From NCBI RefSeq assembly GCF_008079445.1, contig NZ_VRYH01000001.1, positions 248,001 through 312,000 of the forward strand: DNA of 64,000 nt, read 5' to 3'. This document shows, piece after piece, positions 26,349-35,718 of the stretch (its first letter is position 1; each line of letters begins with the position of its first letter). The notes under the pieces are model-generated. The model saw nothing but the letters and a program-made list of their open reading frames with translations. It was not told the DNA's origin and made no database searches. The stretch comes from Aidingimonas lacisalsi. GTDB lineage: Bacteria > Pseudomonadota > Gammaproteobacteria > Pseudomonadales > Halomonadaceae. Position numbers and translations under genes: made by a program.

Positions 26349-27239
26349 ATGAAAATCACTGTAATCGGCCTGGGACAGATGGGCGGCAACATGGCGCTGA
26401 CGCTCCAGGCTGCGGATTTCGATGTCACTGGAACGGACGCTTCTGAAGCCACTCGACAGCATCTCTCGCGCAAGGGGCTTCCCGTCGCCGAGCCCGACGC
26501 GCTGCCTGCCGCTGATGTCTATCTGCTGTCACTGCCTACCTCGGTTCAAGTGAGCGAAGTCATCGAAAAGACGCCCAATCTGCTGGAAAACGCACCGCGC
26601 GGCAGTGTCATCATGGATACATCGACCAGTGACCCCGCCATCAGCCGACAACTCGCCGACCAGGTTCAGGCCGCTGGTCTGGAGTGGCTCGATGCACCAC
26701 TCAGCGGTGGGCCCAAAGGCGCGGCCACAGGACGTCTCGGTATGCTGCTCGGCGGCAGTGATACCACCATCGATCGGCTCAAACCGATGCTCGAAGCATT
26801 GTCAGCGAAATTCACACATGTCGGCGGCCCCGGTAGCGGTCATGTCGTCAAGCTCGCCAACAACTACCTGTGTGCCGCTCACTTGCTGACCACCGCAGAA
26901 GCCGTGGCTTTGGCGGCTAGGGCCGGTGTCGATCCCCACGCCTGTCTGGCGGGACTCAACAGTGGCTCCGGACGCAGCGCCGTCAGCGAGGTCAATTTCC
27001 CCGAATGGGTGCTGTCCGAACGCTTCGACTCCGGTTTCACGACCGGCCTGATGCGCAAGGATCTGCGACTGGCTCGCGACGCTGCGCACAATCTGAACAT
27101 GCCACGGGGCTTGCTTGACGCCGTTGTCGAGGCCTGGCATGCCGATCCAGAGCATCCCGCCGACAGCGACGACTTCAACCGTATCGTCGCAGCGCAACTA
27201 TCACCAGCACTGGCCACGCAACAGGAGACCGAGCAATGA
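26349..27239 (+). CDS. 3-Hydroxyisobutyrate dehydrogenase-family oxidoreductase
   Basis: This 296-residue beta-hydroxyacid dehydrogenase has an N-terminal Rossmann motif GLGQMGGNMA, the substrate-binding signature DAPLSGGPKGAATG and the catalytic lysine in VVKLANNYLCAAHLL. It is likely NAD(P)-dependent and acts on a 3-hydroxy acid such as 3-hydroxyisobutyrate, tartronate semialdehyde or a similar compound. Its stop overlaps the aldehyde dehydrogenase start by four bases (ATGA). A semialdehyde product handed to that enzyme is therefore plausible, for example a 3-hydroxy acid to semialdehyde to acid route. Confidence 0.9.
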   Translation: MKITVIGLGQMGGNMALTLQAADFDVTGTDASEATRQHLSRKGLPVAEPDALPAADVYLLSLPTSVQVSEVIEKTPNLLENAPRGSVIMDTSTSDPAISRQLADQVQAAGLEWLDAPLSGGPKGAATGRLGMLLGGSDTTIDRLKPMLEALSAKFTHVGGPGSGHVVKLANNYLCAAHLLTTAEAVALAARAGVDPHACLAGLNSGSGRSAVSEVNFPEWVLSERFDSGFTTGLMRKDLRLARDAAHNLNMPRGLLDAVVEAWHADPEHPADSDDFNRIVAAQLSPALATQQETEQ

Positions 27240-28786
27240 ATTCTCTGACGCAACGCCATCACGCGCACCTCGCTACCCTCCTGGAGCATCTTGAGCTAGC
27301 TGGCGACATCCCGCTCAGCAACTGGGTCGAAGGTGAGCTGGAAGCTGGGCATGGCGATACGATCGAACTCTGTGATCCCACCACCGGCGAGCCGTTGATC
27401 AGCTACCGTGATGCGGGAGCCGATGTCCTCGATCGGGCCGTTGCCGCCGCCACTCGAGCCCAGGGCGAATGGATGTCCTTGACGGCCAGCGAACGTGGTC
27501 GTCGCATGCTCAATGCCATTCGTCAATTGCAAGGCCATGAGGAAACCTTGGCGCAACTGGAAAGCGTCGTGGCTGGCAAACCGATCCGCGACTGCCGAGG
27601 CGAAGTCGGTAAGGTTCGCGAAATGTTCGAGTACTACGCCGGTTGGTGCGACAAACAGCACGGTGAGGTCATTCCCGTCCCGACAACGCACCTGAACTAC
27701 GTACGTCACGTACCTTACGGCGTCGTCGGTCAGATCACGCCCTGGAATGCGCCCATGTTCACTTGCGCCTGGCAGCTCGCCCCCGCCCTGGCAGCGGGCA
27801 ATGGTGTCGTGCTTAAACCCTCGGAAATGACACCATTCACGTCGGTGGCACTTGCCTCGCTACTCGAAACAGGTGGGCTTCCCCGGGGGCTGATCAACAT
27901 CGTGAACGGTCTTGGCCCTTCGACCGGCGCGGCACTGACCCGACATGACGATATCAGCAAGCTGGTCTTCGTCGGCTCACCGGAAAGTGGACGCATGATC
28001 GCCGAAGCTGGTGCAAACCGCCTGGTCCCCAGCGTACTGGAACTCGGTGGCAAATCCGCCAACATCATCTTCAACGATGCCAAGCTCGACGATGCCGTCG
28101 CGGGCGCGCAAGCGGCGATTTTCGCGGCGGCGGGACAGAGCTGTGTAGCGGGTTCACGGTTGCTGGTACAACGGGAGCGGTTCGACGAGGTCACGCAGCG
28201 TCTCGCTCGCGCCTGCAAGGAGATCCCGGTTGGTCTGCCTGACGATGAAGCCACCCGCATGGGGCCGTTACAAAATGCCCGGCAGTATCAGTCCGTCACT
28301 CGCATGATCGACGACGCCATCAATGCCGGCGCTCGCGTGCTCACCGGCGCATGTCGCCCTGACGGCTTGTCGGAAGATGCCACTGGCTATTTCCTCGCTC
28401 CCACCGTCCTGACCGATGTGACGCCGGATATGGCGATCGCTCAACAGGAGGTCTTCGGTCCAGTCCTTGTGGTCATGCCCTTCGATGATGAGGCCGATGC
28501 GATAACCCTGGCCAACGCCACCCGCTTTGGACTGTCTGGAGCCGTATGGACACAAGACCCGGCACGCGCTCACCGTGTCGCCGGACAACTGCGTGCCGGC
28601 ACGGTGTGGATCAACAGCTACAAGGCGATCAACGTCATGTCCCCTTTCGGCGGGTTCCGCGACAGCGGTTTTGGTCGCTCGAGCGGTCTCGACGGTCTGC
28701 GCGAGTACACCATACCGCAAAGCGTATGGGTGGAAACCGGCGAAGAGGCCAGCGTGGCCATGGGGTATGGTGGTGGGCAGGAGTAA
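27236..28786 (+). CDS. NAD(P)-dependent aldehyde dehydrogenase
   Basis: This 516-residue enzyme has the catalytic glutamate in LELGGKSANI, the nucleophilic cysteine in AAGQSCVAGSR, and cofactor-binding PWNAPMF and VFVGSPESGRMIA. The C-terminal PFGGFRDSGFGRS motif is intact. The N-terminus is about 20 residues longer than usual, a polar stretch with several histidines. It is coupled to the hydroxyacid dehydrogenase and convergent with a LysR gene four bases away. The substrate is not evident from the sequence. Confidence 0.92.
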   Translation: MNSLTQRHHAHLATLLEHLELAGDIPLSNWVEGELEAGHGDTIELCDPTTGEPLISYRDAGADVLDRAVAAATRAQGEWMSLTASERGRRMLNAIRQLQGHEETLAQLESVVAGKPIRDCRGEVGKVREMFEYYAGWCDKQHGEVIPVPTTHLNYVRHVPYGVVGQITPWNAPMFTCAWQLAPALAAGNGVVLKPSEMTPFTSVALASLLETGGLPRGLINIVNGLGPSTGAALTRHDDISKLVFVGSPESGRMIAEAGANRLVPSVLELGGKSANIIFNDAKLDDAVAGAQAAIFAAAGQSCVAGSRLLVQRERFDEVTQRLARACKEIPVGLPDDEATRMGPLQNARQYQSVTRMIDDAINAGARVLTGACRPDGLSEDATGYFLAPTVLTDVTPDMAIAQQEVFGPVLVVMPFDDEADAITLANATRFGLSGAVWTQDPARAHRVAGQLRAGTVWINSYKAINVMSPFGGFRDSGFGRSSGLDGLREYTIPQSVWVETGEEASVAMGYGGGQE

Positions 28787-28790
28787 TGAC

Positions 28791-29711
28791 TCACCCCGGG
28801 GCGGCGCAGCGGAAGGCTCGCATCCAGCGTTCGAGGTGACGCATCAATTGCAGCCCTGCGCGCGGCATGCGTCGCCCCACTCGGGTCACGACATGGGCGT
28901 TGGCCTGACGAAAGTTCAGGCAATCGACGGGACGTGCCACCAATACCCCATCCTCGAGTTCGCGTGCGGCAGCGAAAGCGGGCAACAGCGTCAAGTTGAG
29001 TCCCGAGCGAGCGGCATGCTTCAACACAGCCAACGAGTTGGTCTCCATGCCCACCAGTGGGCGAAGCCCGGCATCACGAAAGCCGTCATCTACCAATTGA
29101 CGCACCCCATGGCCTACATGCCACAGCGCCATTGGCTCGGACGCTAGCGTTTCCAGCGAGATTGGTGAGCTCTCATCCGTCAATGGGTGATCAGGGGACA
29201 TCAATGCCACCAGTGGTTGCAAGCTGGAGTGCCAGAAACGCAGTTGCGGATGCACTTGCTCGTGGTACATCAAGCCAATATGCGCATCATCCTCGACCAC
29301 CGCACCGATGATCTCACGAGTGCTACCGGTATCGACCTTCAATTGGATACCGCGATAACGTTCGGTGAATGTTTTCAGTGGTGCATCAATGAGATCGCCG
29401 ACGAAGCCCTCGCCAACACGGAGTATGATTTGCCCCGTTTCCAATCGCTGATATGCATCGAGTTCCTCGCTGAAGGCATGATCCAGCGTGGCTCGTCGCT
29501 GGCAGTAATCCAGCAGCATCTCTCCCACGGCCGTTGGCTGCACGCCACTGCGCGTTCGCTCCAGCAGCGGCGCCTCCAACGCAGCCTCGATCAACGACAA
29601 CTGGCGGCTCACGGCGGATGGTGCAATATCCAATCGTGCGGCAGCACGACGCACTGACCCGGTTTCGACAGTCACCTGAAAATACACTAACCGTTGATGT
29701 GGGATATCCAT
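28791..29711 (-). CDS. LysR-family transcriptional regulator
   Basis: This 306-residue LysR protein has an HTH near residues 17-45 (VRRAAARLDIAPSAVSRQLSLIEAALEAPLLER), followed by the effector domain. I use the ATG at 29711 (MDIPHQRLVYFQ); another ATG four codons earlier is equally in frame. It is convergent with the aldehyde dehydrogenase and divergent from the HPP gene at 29923, so its operator probably lies in the 211-base gap to HPP. It may control HPP or the M20/dehydrogenase cluster. Confidence 0.9.
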   Translation of the reverse strand: MDIPHQRLVYFQVTVETGSVRRAAARLDIAPSAVSRQLSLIEAALEAPLLERTRSGVQPTAVGEMLLDYCQRRATLDHAFSEELDAYQRLETGQIILRVGEGFVGDLIDAPLKTFTERYRGIQLKVDTGSTREIIGAVVEDDAHIGLMYHEQVHPQLRFWHSSLQPLVALMSPDHPLTDESSPISLETLASEPMALWHVGHGVRQLVDDGFRDAGLRPLVGMETNSLAVLKHAARSGLNLTLLPAFAAARELEDGVLVARPVDCLNFRQANAHVVTRVGRRMPRAGLQLMRHLERWMRAFRCAAPG

Positions 29712-29922
29712 GCATCGCTCCAAGACACCGGTTCTGATTCGCCATCAGCCCCTAGCGTAAGCCATAAACGCAACCATCGGTTACAACGTGAGAAGACGAC
29801 AAGTCAGTCTGATAGGTTGCACATCAATGCGTAGCCCATCACCACGATTGAGTCTGCCAATACCAATTTCTTGTCAGTTTTGACACAATTCGCCCTCTTT
29901 TGGTGCAGTAAAAGGAGAAAGA

Positions 29923-30456
29923 GTGCGTAGTTATCTGAGCAAGATGCGTGGTTCCCCCATCGAGCGAGCGCGCCCGTGCTGGCGTGATGCCTTGTGGTCC
30001 TGGTTCGGTGCCTTCATGGGCATCGCTGGTGTGGGTTGGCTAAGTAGCCAGGTACTGGCATCACATTCCCTGCTGATGATTGGCTCGTTCGGCGCGACCT
30101 CCGTGCTGCTGTATGCCGCTCCGGAGAGTCCGCTGGCCCAACCTCGCAATGTGCTCGGGGGTAACGTACTCTCGGCCCTGGTCGGCGTATTCAGTTGGCA
30201 ATGGTTCGGCGATACCTGGCTGGCAGCCGCCGTGGCCGTCTCGACCGCCATCTTTATCATGCAACTGACGCATACACTCCACCCACCCGGCGGAGCCACG
30301 GCACTCATCGCCGTGATCGGTTCCAACGAACTGCATACACTGAGCTGGAATTACGCCTTGATGCCGGTCGCCATCGCCAGTCTGTTCATGCTGGTCATCG
30401 CCATACTGGTCAACAATCTTGCGCGCCATCGGCGCTATCCGCAGCATTGGTGGTAG
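29923..30456 (+). CDS. HPP-family membrane protein
   Basis: This 177-residue protein has about four membrane helices. The diagnostic HPP motif is in HTLHPPGGATALIAVIGS near residue 125, and an early FGATSVLLYAAPESPLAQPRNVLGG stretch is also typical. HPP-domain proteins have been linked to nitrite transport in chloroplasts and cyanobacteria, but most bacterial members are uncharacterised. Translation starts at a GTG after a good AAAGGAG site. It stands alone, divergent from a LysR gene and convergent with a HAD hydrolase. Confidence 0.88.
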   Translation: MRSYLSKMRGSPIERARPCWRDALWSWFGAFMGIAGVGWLSSQVLASHSLLMIGSFGATSVLLYAAPESPLAQPRNVLGGNVLSALVGVFSWQWFGDTWLAAAVAVSTAIFIMQLTHTLHPPGGATALIAVIGSNELHTLSWNYALMPVAIASLFMLVIAILVNNLARHRRYPQHWW

Positions 30457-30591
30457 GCCCCGCCCGCAAAGCGTCGTGCCAAGACTCGATACTCTCTGCT
30501 ACTGACACGCTATCGTGTACGGTCGGGAGGGGATTCATGGGCGACAGTAGCCGGCCTACAGCGAGACATGCGGGCAGCCGCCACGTGTATC

Positions 30592-31251
30592 CTAGAGGCC
30601 GACCAACGACGATAGACCGCGAATATCAGCAATCTCGGTTGCGCCATAACCGGGACAATAGGGTTCGTGGTTGCGAGCCACGAAGGCTTTGTTGTCGATG
30701 CCCATGAAATGGGCCGGCATCAGATCGTAACGAAAGCTGGAAGAGACATGCAGCACATCCTCAGGATTGCAGCCCAGCGTATCGAGCATGGCCTCGAATG
30801 CTGCCAGACGAGGTTTATAAACCTTGAAAGTGTCAGCAGTGAAGACTTCGTAGAATGGTACCTCTAACTTGGTCACGTTCGACATGATCTGCTCGTCATC
30901 GGCATTGGAGTAGATAACGAGCGGTATCTTGTCCGCGATCTTCGTCAATCCCTCGACAACATCCGGGTGTGGCCCCCAGGTCGGTATCGCCTCATAGAAG
31001 CGCCTCCCCTCACTGTCGCGATAGTCGATACCCCAGCGCCGACACGTTCTCTCAAGTGCCGTGCAGATGACGTCAGCATAGGGTTTCCATTCACCCAGCA
31101 CTTCATCGAATCGGTAGGCGCCAAAGTCCCTTACGAAACGATCCATTCGCTCGCTGGCGATACGATCGGAGAAGATCTCACGCGTCATACGTGACATCTG
31201 GAAGTCGGTAAGGGTGCCGTAACAATCGAAAGTAATGTACTTCGGGTACAT
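30592..31251 (-). CDS. HAD-superfamily hydrolase, haloacid dehalogenase type II
   Basis: This 219-residue protein has an N-terminal nucleophile motif DCYGTLTD, motif II SNAD, motif III lysine in KVYKPRLAAFEAML and the late acidic motif in SSSFRYDLMPAHFMGI. The arrangement and length are those of L-2-haloacid dehalogenase (type II) relatives. The nucleophile Asp10 is intact. Genuine dehalogenases usually have a catalytic Ser/Lys/Asn constellation that cannot be confirmed here, so phosphatase activity is an alternative. It lies 77 bases downstream of the siderophore ABC ATPase on the same strand and could be at the end of that operon. Confidence 0.85.
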   Translation of the reverse strand: MYPKYITFDCYGTLTDFQMSRMTREIFSDRIASERMDRFVRDFGAYRFDEVLGEWKPYADVICTALERTCRRWGIDYRDSEGRRFYEAIPTWGPHPDVVEGLTKIADKIPLVIYSNADDEQIMSNVTKLEVPFYEVFTADTFKVYKPRLAAFEAMLDTLGCNPEDVLHVSSSFRYDLMPAHFMGIDNKAFVARNHEPYCPGYGATEIADIRGLSSLVGL

Positions 31252-31328
31252 GTGTTACCTATCTCATCGGAATATGTCGGACATCAAGTGTGCCTGGTGA
31301 TACGAACTGCCCCCACGAAGGAATCGGT

Positions 31329-32078
31329 TCACGCAACGTCATCGAGAATGAGCAACGGGCGTCCTTTCGAGCAGGATTCGATCCGTGCCGCTACGCCGTA
31401 CACTTGGCGCAGCAATTCGGGTGTGATCACCTCGTTAGACTGACCACAGGCGGTAAGCCTCCCATCCTGCAGTACCATTGCTTGATCGGTATATCGCAAT
31501 GCATGACCCAGATCGTGAAGGGCGACCATGACCAGCAATCGTCGTTCAGCGGCCAGGCGGCGCAGTACGGAGAGAAATCCAATCTGTCGGTTAAGGTCGA
31601 GTGCCGAGGTTGGTTCATCGAGAAGGAGAATCTCCGGTGCCTGAACGAGTGCCTGTGCCGCACTCACTAATTGCCTTTGCCCACCGCTCAGGTCGCCAAT
31701 ATTGCGTTTTCCTAGCGCCGTGATGCCCAGTTCGTCCAATGTCTGGTCTACCTGGGCCAGATCCTCCGGGGTCACCTTGAGTCTGCGTCCCTGCATACGC
31801 GCTAGAAGCACCGTCTCATAGACGCTCAATACCGCATTCACGGCATTTTCTTGCGGCATATAGCAGATGGGACGCGACGCCTTAGCGCCCTCGATTCTGA
31901 TGTCCCCGCCTCCCTGCAGGAGCCCGAAGATACGCCGAAAAAGCGTCGACTTGCCGGCCGCATTAGGCCCAAGCAGCGCCACCACTTGGCCACCGTGGAA
32001 CAATGGGGTCGATATTTCCGACAGAATCTGTCGACGCCCATAGTATGCCGTCAGCCGATCGAGCTGCAGCGTTACCAT
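31329..32078 (-). CDS. Iron-siderophore ABC transporter, ATP-binding protein (FecE/FepC type)
   Basis: This 249-residue ATPase has Walker A GPNAAGKST, Q-loop CYMPQENAVNAVLSVYE, signature LSGGQRQLVSAAQAL, Walker B ILLLDEPTSALD and the H-loop in MVALHDLGHAL. It is typical of the siderophore/haem/B12 importer subfamily. Its start overlaps the permease end by seven bases. With the permease and binding protein it makes a complete inner-membrane importer; no TonB-dependent outer-membrane receptor is present nearby. Confidence 0.93.
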   Translation of the reverse strand: MVTLQLDRLTAYYGRRQILSEISTPLFHGGQVVALLGPNAAGKSTLFRRIFGLLQGGGDIRIEGAKASRPICYMPQENAVNAVLSVYETVLLARMQGRRLKVTPEDLAQVDQTLDELGITALGKRNIGDLSGGQRQLVSAAQALVQAPEILLLDEPTSALDLNRQIGFLSVLRRLAAERRLLVMVALHDLGHALRYTDQAMVLQDGRLTACGQSNEVITPELLRQVYGVAARIESCSKGRPLLILDDVA

Positions 32079-33139
32079 AATGCCCTCTTGTGGCTGAGAA
32101 TCAGACAGAGAAAGAACGGTATACCGACCAATGACGTGACTATGCCAATGGGTATGATCGTTCCCGGCATGACCGTCTTGGATAGAATCGAACCGATCGA
32201 GAGGATCAGTGCCCCGCAGAGCGCTGCACCCGGTAGGAAGAAACGTTGGTCTTCGCCCAGAATGAGTCGGGCAATATGCGGCCCGACCAGGCCGATGAAG
32301 CCAATCGTACCCACGAAGGACACGGCAACGGCAGCCAGCAAACTCACCAATACCAGCACTTCCAGACGCAATCGACGCGGGTTGACTCCCAGGCTTTCTG
32401 CCTTGGCATCGCCCAGACGCATGGCGGTAAGTGCCCAGCCATGTCGTGCCAGAAGTGGAATGACAGCGGCCAGCACAGCCAGCGCAATCCAGAACTTTGG
32501 CCAGGTCGCCTTGGTTAAGCTGCCCATGGTCCAGAAGACCACTGCGGCCACGGCCTGTTGACTGGCAAAGAACTGGATCAATGCCATCAGTGCATTGAAC
32601 ACGAAGACCATGGCGATACCCAGCAACACGATCGTCTCGATGGTCACGCCTCGCCTGAGACTGAGCGAATAGATGAAGAAAGACGTCAACATCGCCATGA
32701 GAAACGCATTGATGGGAATGACGTAATTCACGGCCGCCGGGATGAAAACGACACCGAAGGCCAGTGCCAAAGCCGCCCCGAAGCCGGCCCCGGCCGAGAT
32801 ACCGAGCGTGAATGGGCTAGCCAGCGGATTGCTCAGAATCGTCTGCATCTGTGCCCCTGCCACCGACAGGCTGGCGCCCACAACCAGCGCCATGAGAGCG
32901 ACGGGCATGCGAATTTCCCAGAGGACCACCCTGACCTGATCACTCACCTGGCTAGGCGCGAGAAGTGCGGAGACAACTTCGATAAGGCTGTATTGTGCCG
33001 GACCAAGAGCCAGATCGATGCATAGGGTCACAGAGATCGCGAGTACCAGCCCCACGACAATGAACTGACGTTTGAGCACCAGAGCTCGGTAGAACTCTCG
33101 TCCCATGGCTTGATCATCACCTAGTCGGGCTTCACTCAT
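32072..33139 (-). CDS. Iron-siderophore ABC transporter, permease (FecCD family)
   Basis: This is a 355-residue inner-membrane protein with about ten helices. Family hallmarks include QTILSNPLASPFTLGISAGAGFGAALAL and the ATPase-contact region near FVGTIGFIGLVGPHIARLILG. I use the ATG at 33139, which lies inside the last codons of the binding-protein gene (overlap eight bases, ATGAGTGA). The open frame upstream only duplicates that gene in another frame. The single permease implies a homodimeric channel. Confidence 0.93.
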   Translation of the reverse strand: MSEARLGDDQAMGREFYRALVLKRQFIVVGLVLAISVTLCIDLALGPAQYSLIEVVSALLAPSQVSDQVRVVLWEIRMPVALMALVVGASLSVAGAQMQTILSNPLASPFTLGISAGAGFGAALALAFGVVFIPAAVNYVIPINAFLMAMLTSFFIYSLSLRRGVTIETIVLLGIAMVFVFNALMALIQFFASQQAVAAVVFWTMGSLTKATWPKFWIALAVLAAVIPLLARHGWALTAMRLGDAKAESLGVNPRRLRLEVLVLVSLLAAVAVSFVGTIGFIGLVGPHIARLILGEDQRFFLPGAALCGALILSIGSILSKTVMPGTIIPIGIVTSLVGIPFFLCLILSHKRALW

Positions 33140-34259
33140 GATCAAGCGAAATCCAGTAGCCGGGACGGTAATCCACTGGCAAGAAACGTTCATGCAGCGC
33201 TTTCATCGTGGCGTCCGGATCGATATCCGCAAACAGTTCCGGATGAAACCATTTAGCCAGTTGCTGGACAGCGGCAAAGTAATAGGGACTGTTATAAAAC
33301 TGGTGCCAGATCGCGTGGACATTGCCGGTTTTCACGGCCTCAATACCCGTCATGGCGGTGCGTTCAGTGAGTGCATCCAGTTTGGCACGCGCGGCTTCCA
33401 TATCAGCCCCGGGCCCTACGCCGACCCATGCTCCACCTGGGACATACGCCTCCCAGTTGCCACCGGTGACAACGACATGATCAGGGTTGGCCGAGATGAT
33501 CTGTTCAGGGTTGAGCGTACCGAAGGTATCAGGAATGATGTCCTTGGCGATGTTGGTGCCACCAGCCACTTCAACGTATTCACCGAAATTGCCATCACCA
33601 AAACTCATGCAGCAGTCCTCCGAATAGCCGCCCGCTCGATCAACGAAGACTGTCGGGCGTTCCGGATCAGCAGCAGCAATCTTCTCGGTCACGCGAGCCA
33701 TCTGCTCCTCGCTAAAGGCGATGAACTGCTCGGCGGCCTCTTCTTTCCCCAGGATCTGCCCCATGATCCGCATCGACGGAATGGTATTGTTCATAGGGTC
33801 TTCCCGGAAATCGACATAGACGATCGGTATATTCAATTCAGCCAGCTTATCGTCATAGCCAGCCTCTTCAGTAGCGGACCGGGCCTCAATGTTCATGAAG
33901 ATGGCGTCGGGCTCGAGGGCGGCTGCCTGCTCGACATCGAAGGTCCCGTCCTTGAAGCCACCGAATGTCGGTATATCCTCGAGTTCGGGGAACCGCGCTG
34001 AGTAGCTGGCATAATTGTCGGGATCCGCCTGCGAAAAATCCTCACGCCAGCCCACGACATGCTGGAACGGATTCTCCGGCGTCAGCACACTGAGCAGGTA
34101 GACTTGACGACCTTCACCGAGGATAACGCGCTCAGCGGGAGCATCCAGGGTAACGTCACGACCCACAACATCGGTGACGGTAATCTCTCCAGCGAGAGCG
34201 ACCGAGCTGATCAAAGTCATGACGATTCCCACAAGGATTCTGAAACCGACGCTGTGCAT
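33132..34259 (-). CDS. Iron-siderophore ABC transporter, periplasmic binding protein
   Basis: This 375-residue exported protein starts MHSVGFRILVGIVMTLISSVALAGE, with a signal peptide and an ALA-G type cleavage site near residue 22. The mature protein begins with ITVTDVVGRDVTLDAPAERVIL, the FepB/FecB-like opening, followed by a helical-backbone two-lobe fold. A cysteine pair in EDCCMSFGDG is unusual and may form a disulfide. First gene of the operon with permease and ATPase; two Fur boxes lie 100-140 bases upstream. The ligand is probably a ferric siderophore. Confidence 0.9.
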   Translation of the reverse strand: MHSVGFRILVGIVMTLISSVALAGEITVTDVVGRDVTLDAPAERVILGEGRQVYLLSVLTPENPFQHVVGWREDFSQADPDNYASYSARFPELEDIPTFGGFKDGTFDVEQAAALEPDAIFMNIEARSATEEAGYDDKLAELNIPIVYVDFREDPMNNTIPSMRIMGQILGKEEAAEQFIAFSEEQMARVTEKIAAADPERPTVFVDRAGGYSEDCCMSFGDGNFGEYVEVAGGTNIAKDIIPDTFGTLNPEQIISANPDHVVVTGGNWEAYVPGGAWVGVGPGADMEAARAKLDALTERTAMTGIEAVKTGNVHAIWHQFYNSPYYFAAVQQLAKWFHPELFADIDPDATMKALHERFLPVDYRPGYWISLDHE

Positions 34260-34358
34260 GCTATATCCTGTACCTGACCGTGGAGCGTATTCATTGAGAC
34301 ATCGGCATCTCGGATACGCGGTCACGCTACAGCGTTCTTACGATGCCGAGAGCGAATT

Positions 34359-34399
34359 CTAATGATTATGATGAACATATTCAAATGATATTCATTATT
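34359..34399. promoter_or_regulatory. Tandem Fur boxes before the siderophore ABC operon
   Basis: Two sites resemble the 19-bp consensus GATAATGATAATCATTATC. TCAAATGATATTCATTATT (34381-34399) matches at about 14-15 positions, and the minus-strand reading of 34359-34377 matches at 14. They sit in an AT-rich patch 100-140 bases upstream of the binding-protein ATG, so iron repression of the transporter operon is expected. The neighbouring MFS gene ends, rather than starts, here. Confidence 0.7.
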
Positions 34400-34494
34400 A
34401 AAAATATCAAAACCCACCGAGCCCAGGTACCGTGACGCCACCTCAGGATGATCGGCTGTGGTCCGCTTCCGTTCAGTCGCCTCCACAATCCAGC

Positions 34495-35649
34495 TTATCC
34501 CTGCCGCAGGCGTGAGGCTGGTCGCCTGTTGCTCAGCGCCCAGACCAGCGCCGGCAGGATGAACAGTGCCGACACCAAGGCACAGGTGGCAAAACCCGCA
34601 TGATTCAGAATCGGCCGATAAAGCAACGCACCGGCAAAGACGCACAGGTAGGTAGTCGCGCTATACAGCCCCATGATCGCGCCACGTTGTGCGGGATCGA
34701 GCTCGGTCAGGCGACGCACCAGCAAGTTGAGCCCCATGTGATTGGCGACGCCCCAGATCGCGCAGAGGATCAGCAGTACCAGAGGGTGTTCGGCGGCCAC
34801 GGCGAGACCAAGGTAGACCATCGCCAGAGCCGCAAAACTCACGCAGGCGGCTGGCACCATGCCATAGCGATCGACCAACCGCCCGAGGGGTGCCGCTACC
34901 CCGAACCCTGCACCATAGGCAGCGATGGTCAATCCAGCGAAAGCAGTGGAGCGCTCCAACGTCTCGCCGATATGTGGCCCCAGATAGGTATAGAGACCGT
35001 AGAAAGCCATCATGTAAGCCGCAACGTTGACCAGGGCGGTCGAGAGCCCTCGAACCTGCAGAGCGTGCAGCGGTGTACTCGGTGCCATGTCGTGCACCTG
35101 ACTGCCCCAGCCCCGTAGACGGGCTATTACCAGTGCCAGGAGGCAGGCGACAACGGCCAGGAGGGAGAATACCGCACGCCAGTGCAACAGATCGGCCAGC
35201 ACGGCCGACAGCCCGACGCCCACCACCAGACTGATCGTCCACCCAGTCAGCACCATGCCCAGGGCCTCGCTCTCGCGTCCCTTATCAGCCACCTGAGCAG
35301 TCAAGGTGTAGATCGCTGGCAGAGCCATACCGGCAGCCACACCTGCCAGTGTCTGCACTACCACCAATGTCCAAAGGGCCGGCGCCATCCCAGTGCCAGC
35401 CAGAGCGACCGTCAATATCCACAGAGCTCGCACCAACGCACGCTCGGCGCCGATACGATCGGCCCGAGGTGCCAGCAGCAGAGCGCTCAGTGCCGTGAAC
35501 AGACCATAGGCGGCGGCGGCCGTCATCACCTCGGCCGCATCTACGTCGGTAAAGGACATCGCTACCGAGGCCGCGATGGGACTCAGTACCAGCGAGTTGG
35601 CACCAATCACGGCAATGGCGGCAGTCAACAGAAGCAAATAGCGAGTCAC
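34495..35649 (-). CDS. MFS transporter (drug/sugar efflux type)
   Basis: This 384-residue protein has twelve predicted helices. MFS motif A-like sequence is APRADRIGAERALVR after helix 2 and GRLVDRYGMVPA after helix 8. A GMVLTGWTISLVVGVGLSAVLADLLHWRAVF segment matches motif C of drug/H+ antiporters (DHA1). Translation starts at GTG 35649 with GGAG eight bases upstream. It is divergent from the Lrp-type regulator, which likely controls it. It lies next to, but is not co-oriented with the promoter of, the Fur-boxed ABC operon; siderophore export is possible but unproven. Confidence 0.88.
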   Translation of the reverse strand: MTRYLLLLTAAIAVIGANSLVLSPIAASVAMSFTDVDAAEVMTAAAAYGLFTALSALLLAPRADRIGAERALVRALWILTVALAGTGMAPALWTLVVVQTLAGVAAGMALPAIYTLTAQVADKGRESEALGMVLTGWTISLVVGVGLSAVLADLLHWRAVFSLLAVVACLLALVIARLRGWGSQVHDMAPSTPLHALQVRGLSTALVNVAAYMMAFYGLYTYLGPHIGETLERSTAFAGLTIAAYGAGFGVAAPLGRLVDRYGMVPAACVSFAALAMVYLGLAVAAEHPLVLLILCAIWGVANHMGLNLLVRRLTELDPAQRGAIMGLYSATTYLCVFAGALLYRPILNHAGFATCALVSALFILPALVWALSNRRPASRLRQG

Positions 35650-35718
35650 GGGATTAGCTCCATATGAAATACGATATTACTATTGAAAGAGCGAATATCA
35701 TTCGGAGCAAACGGAAAC

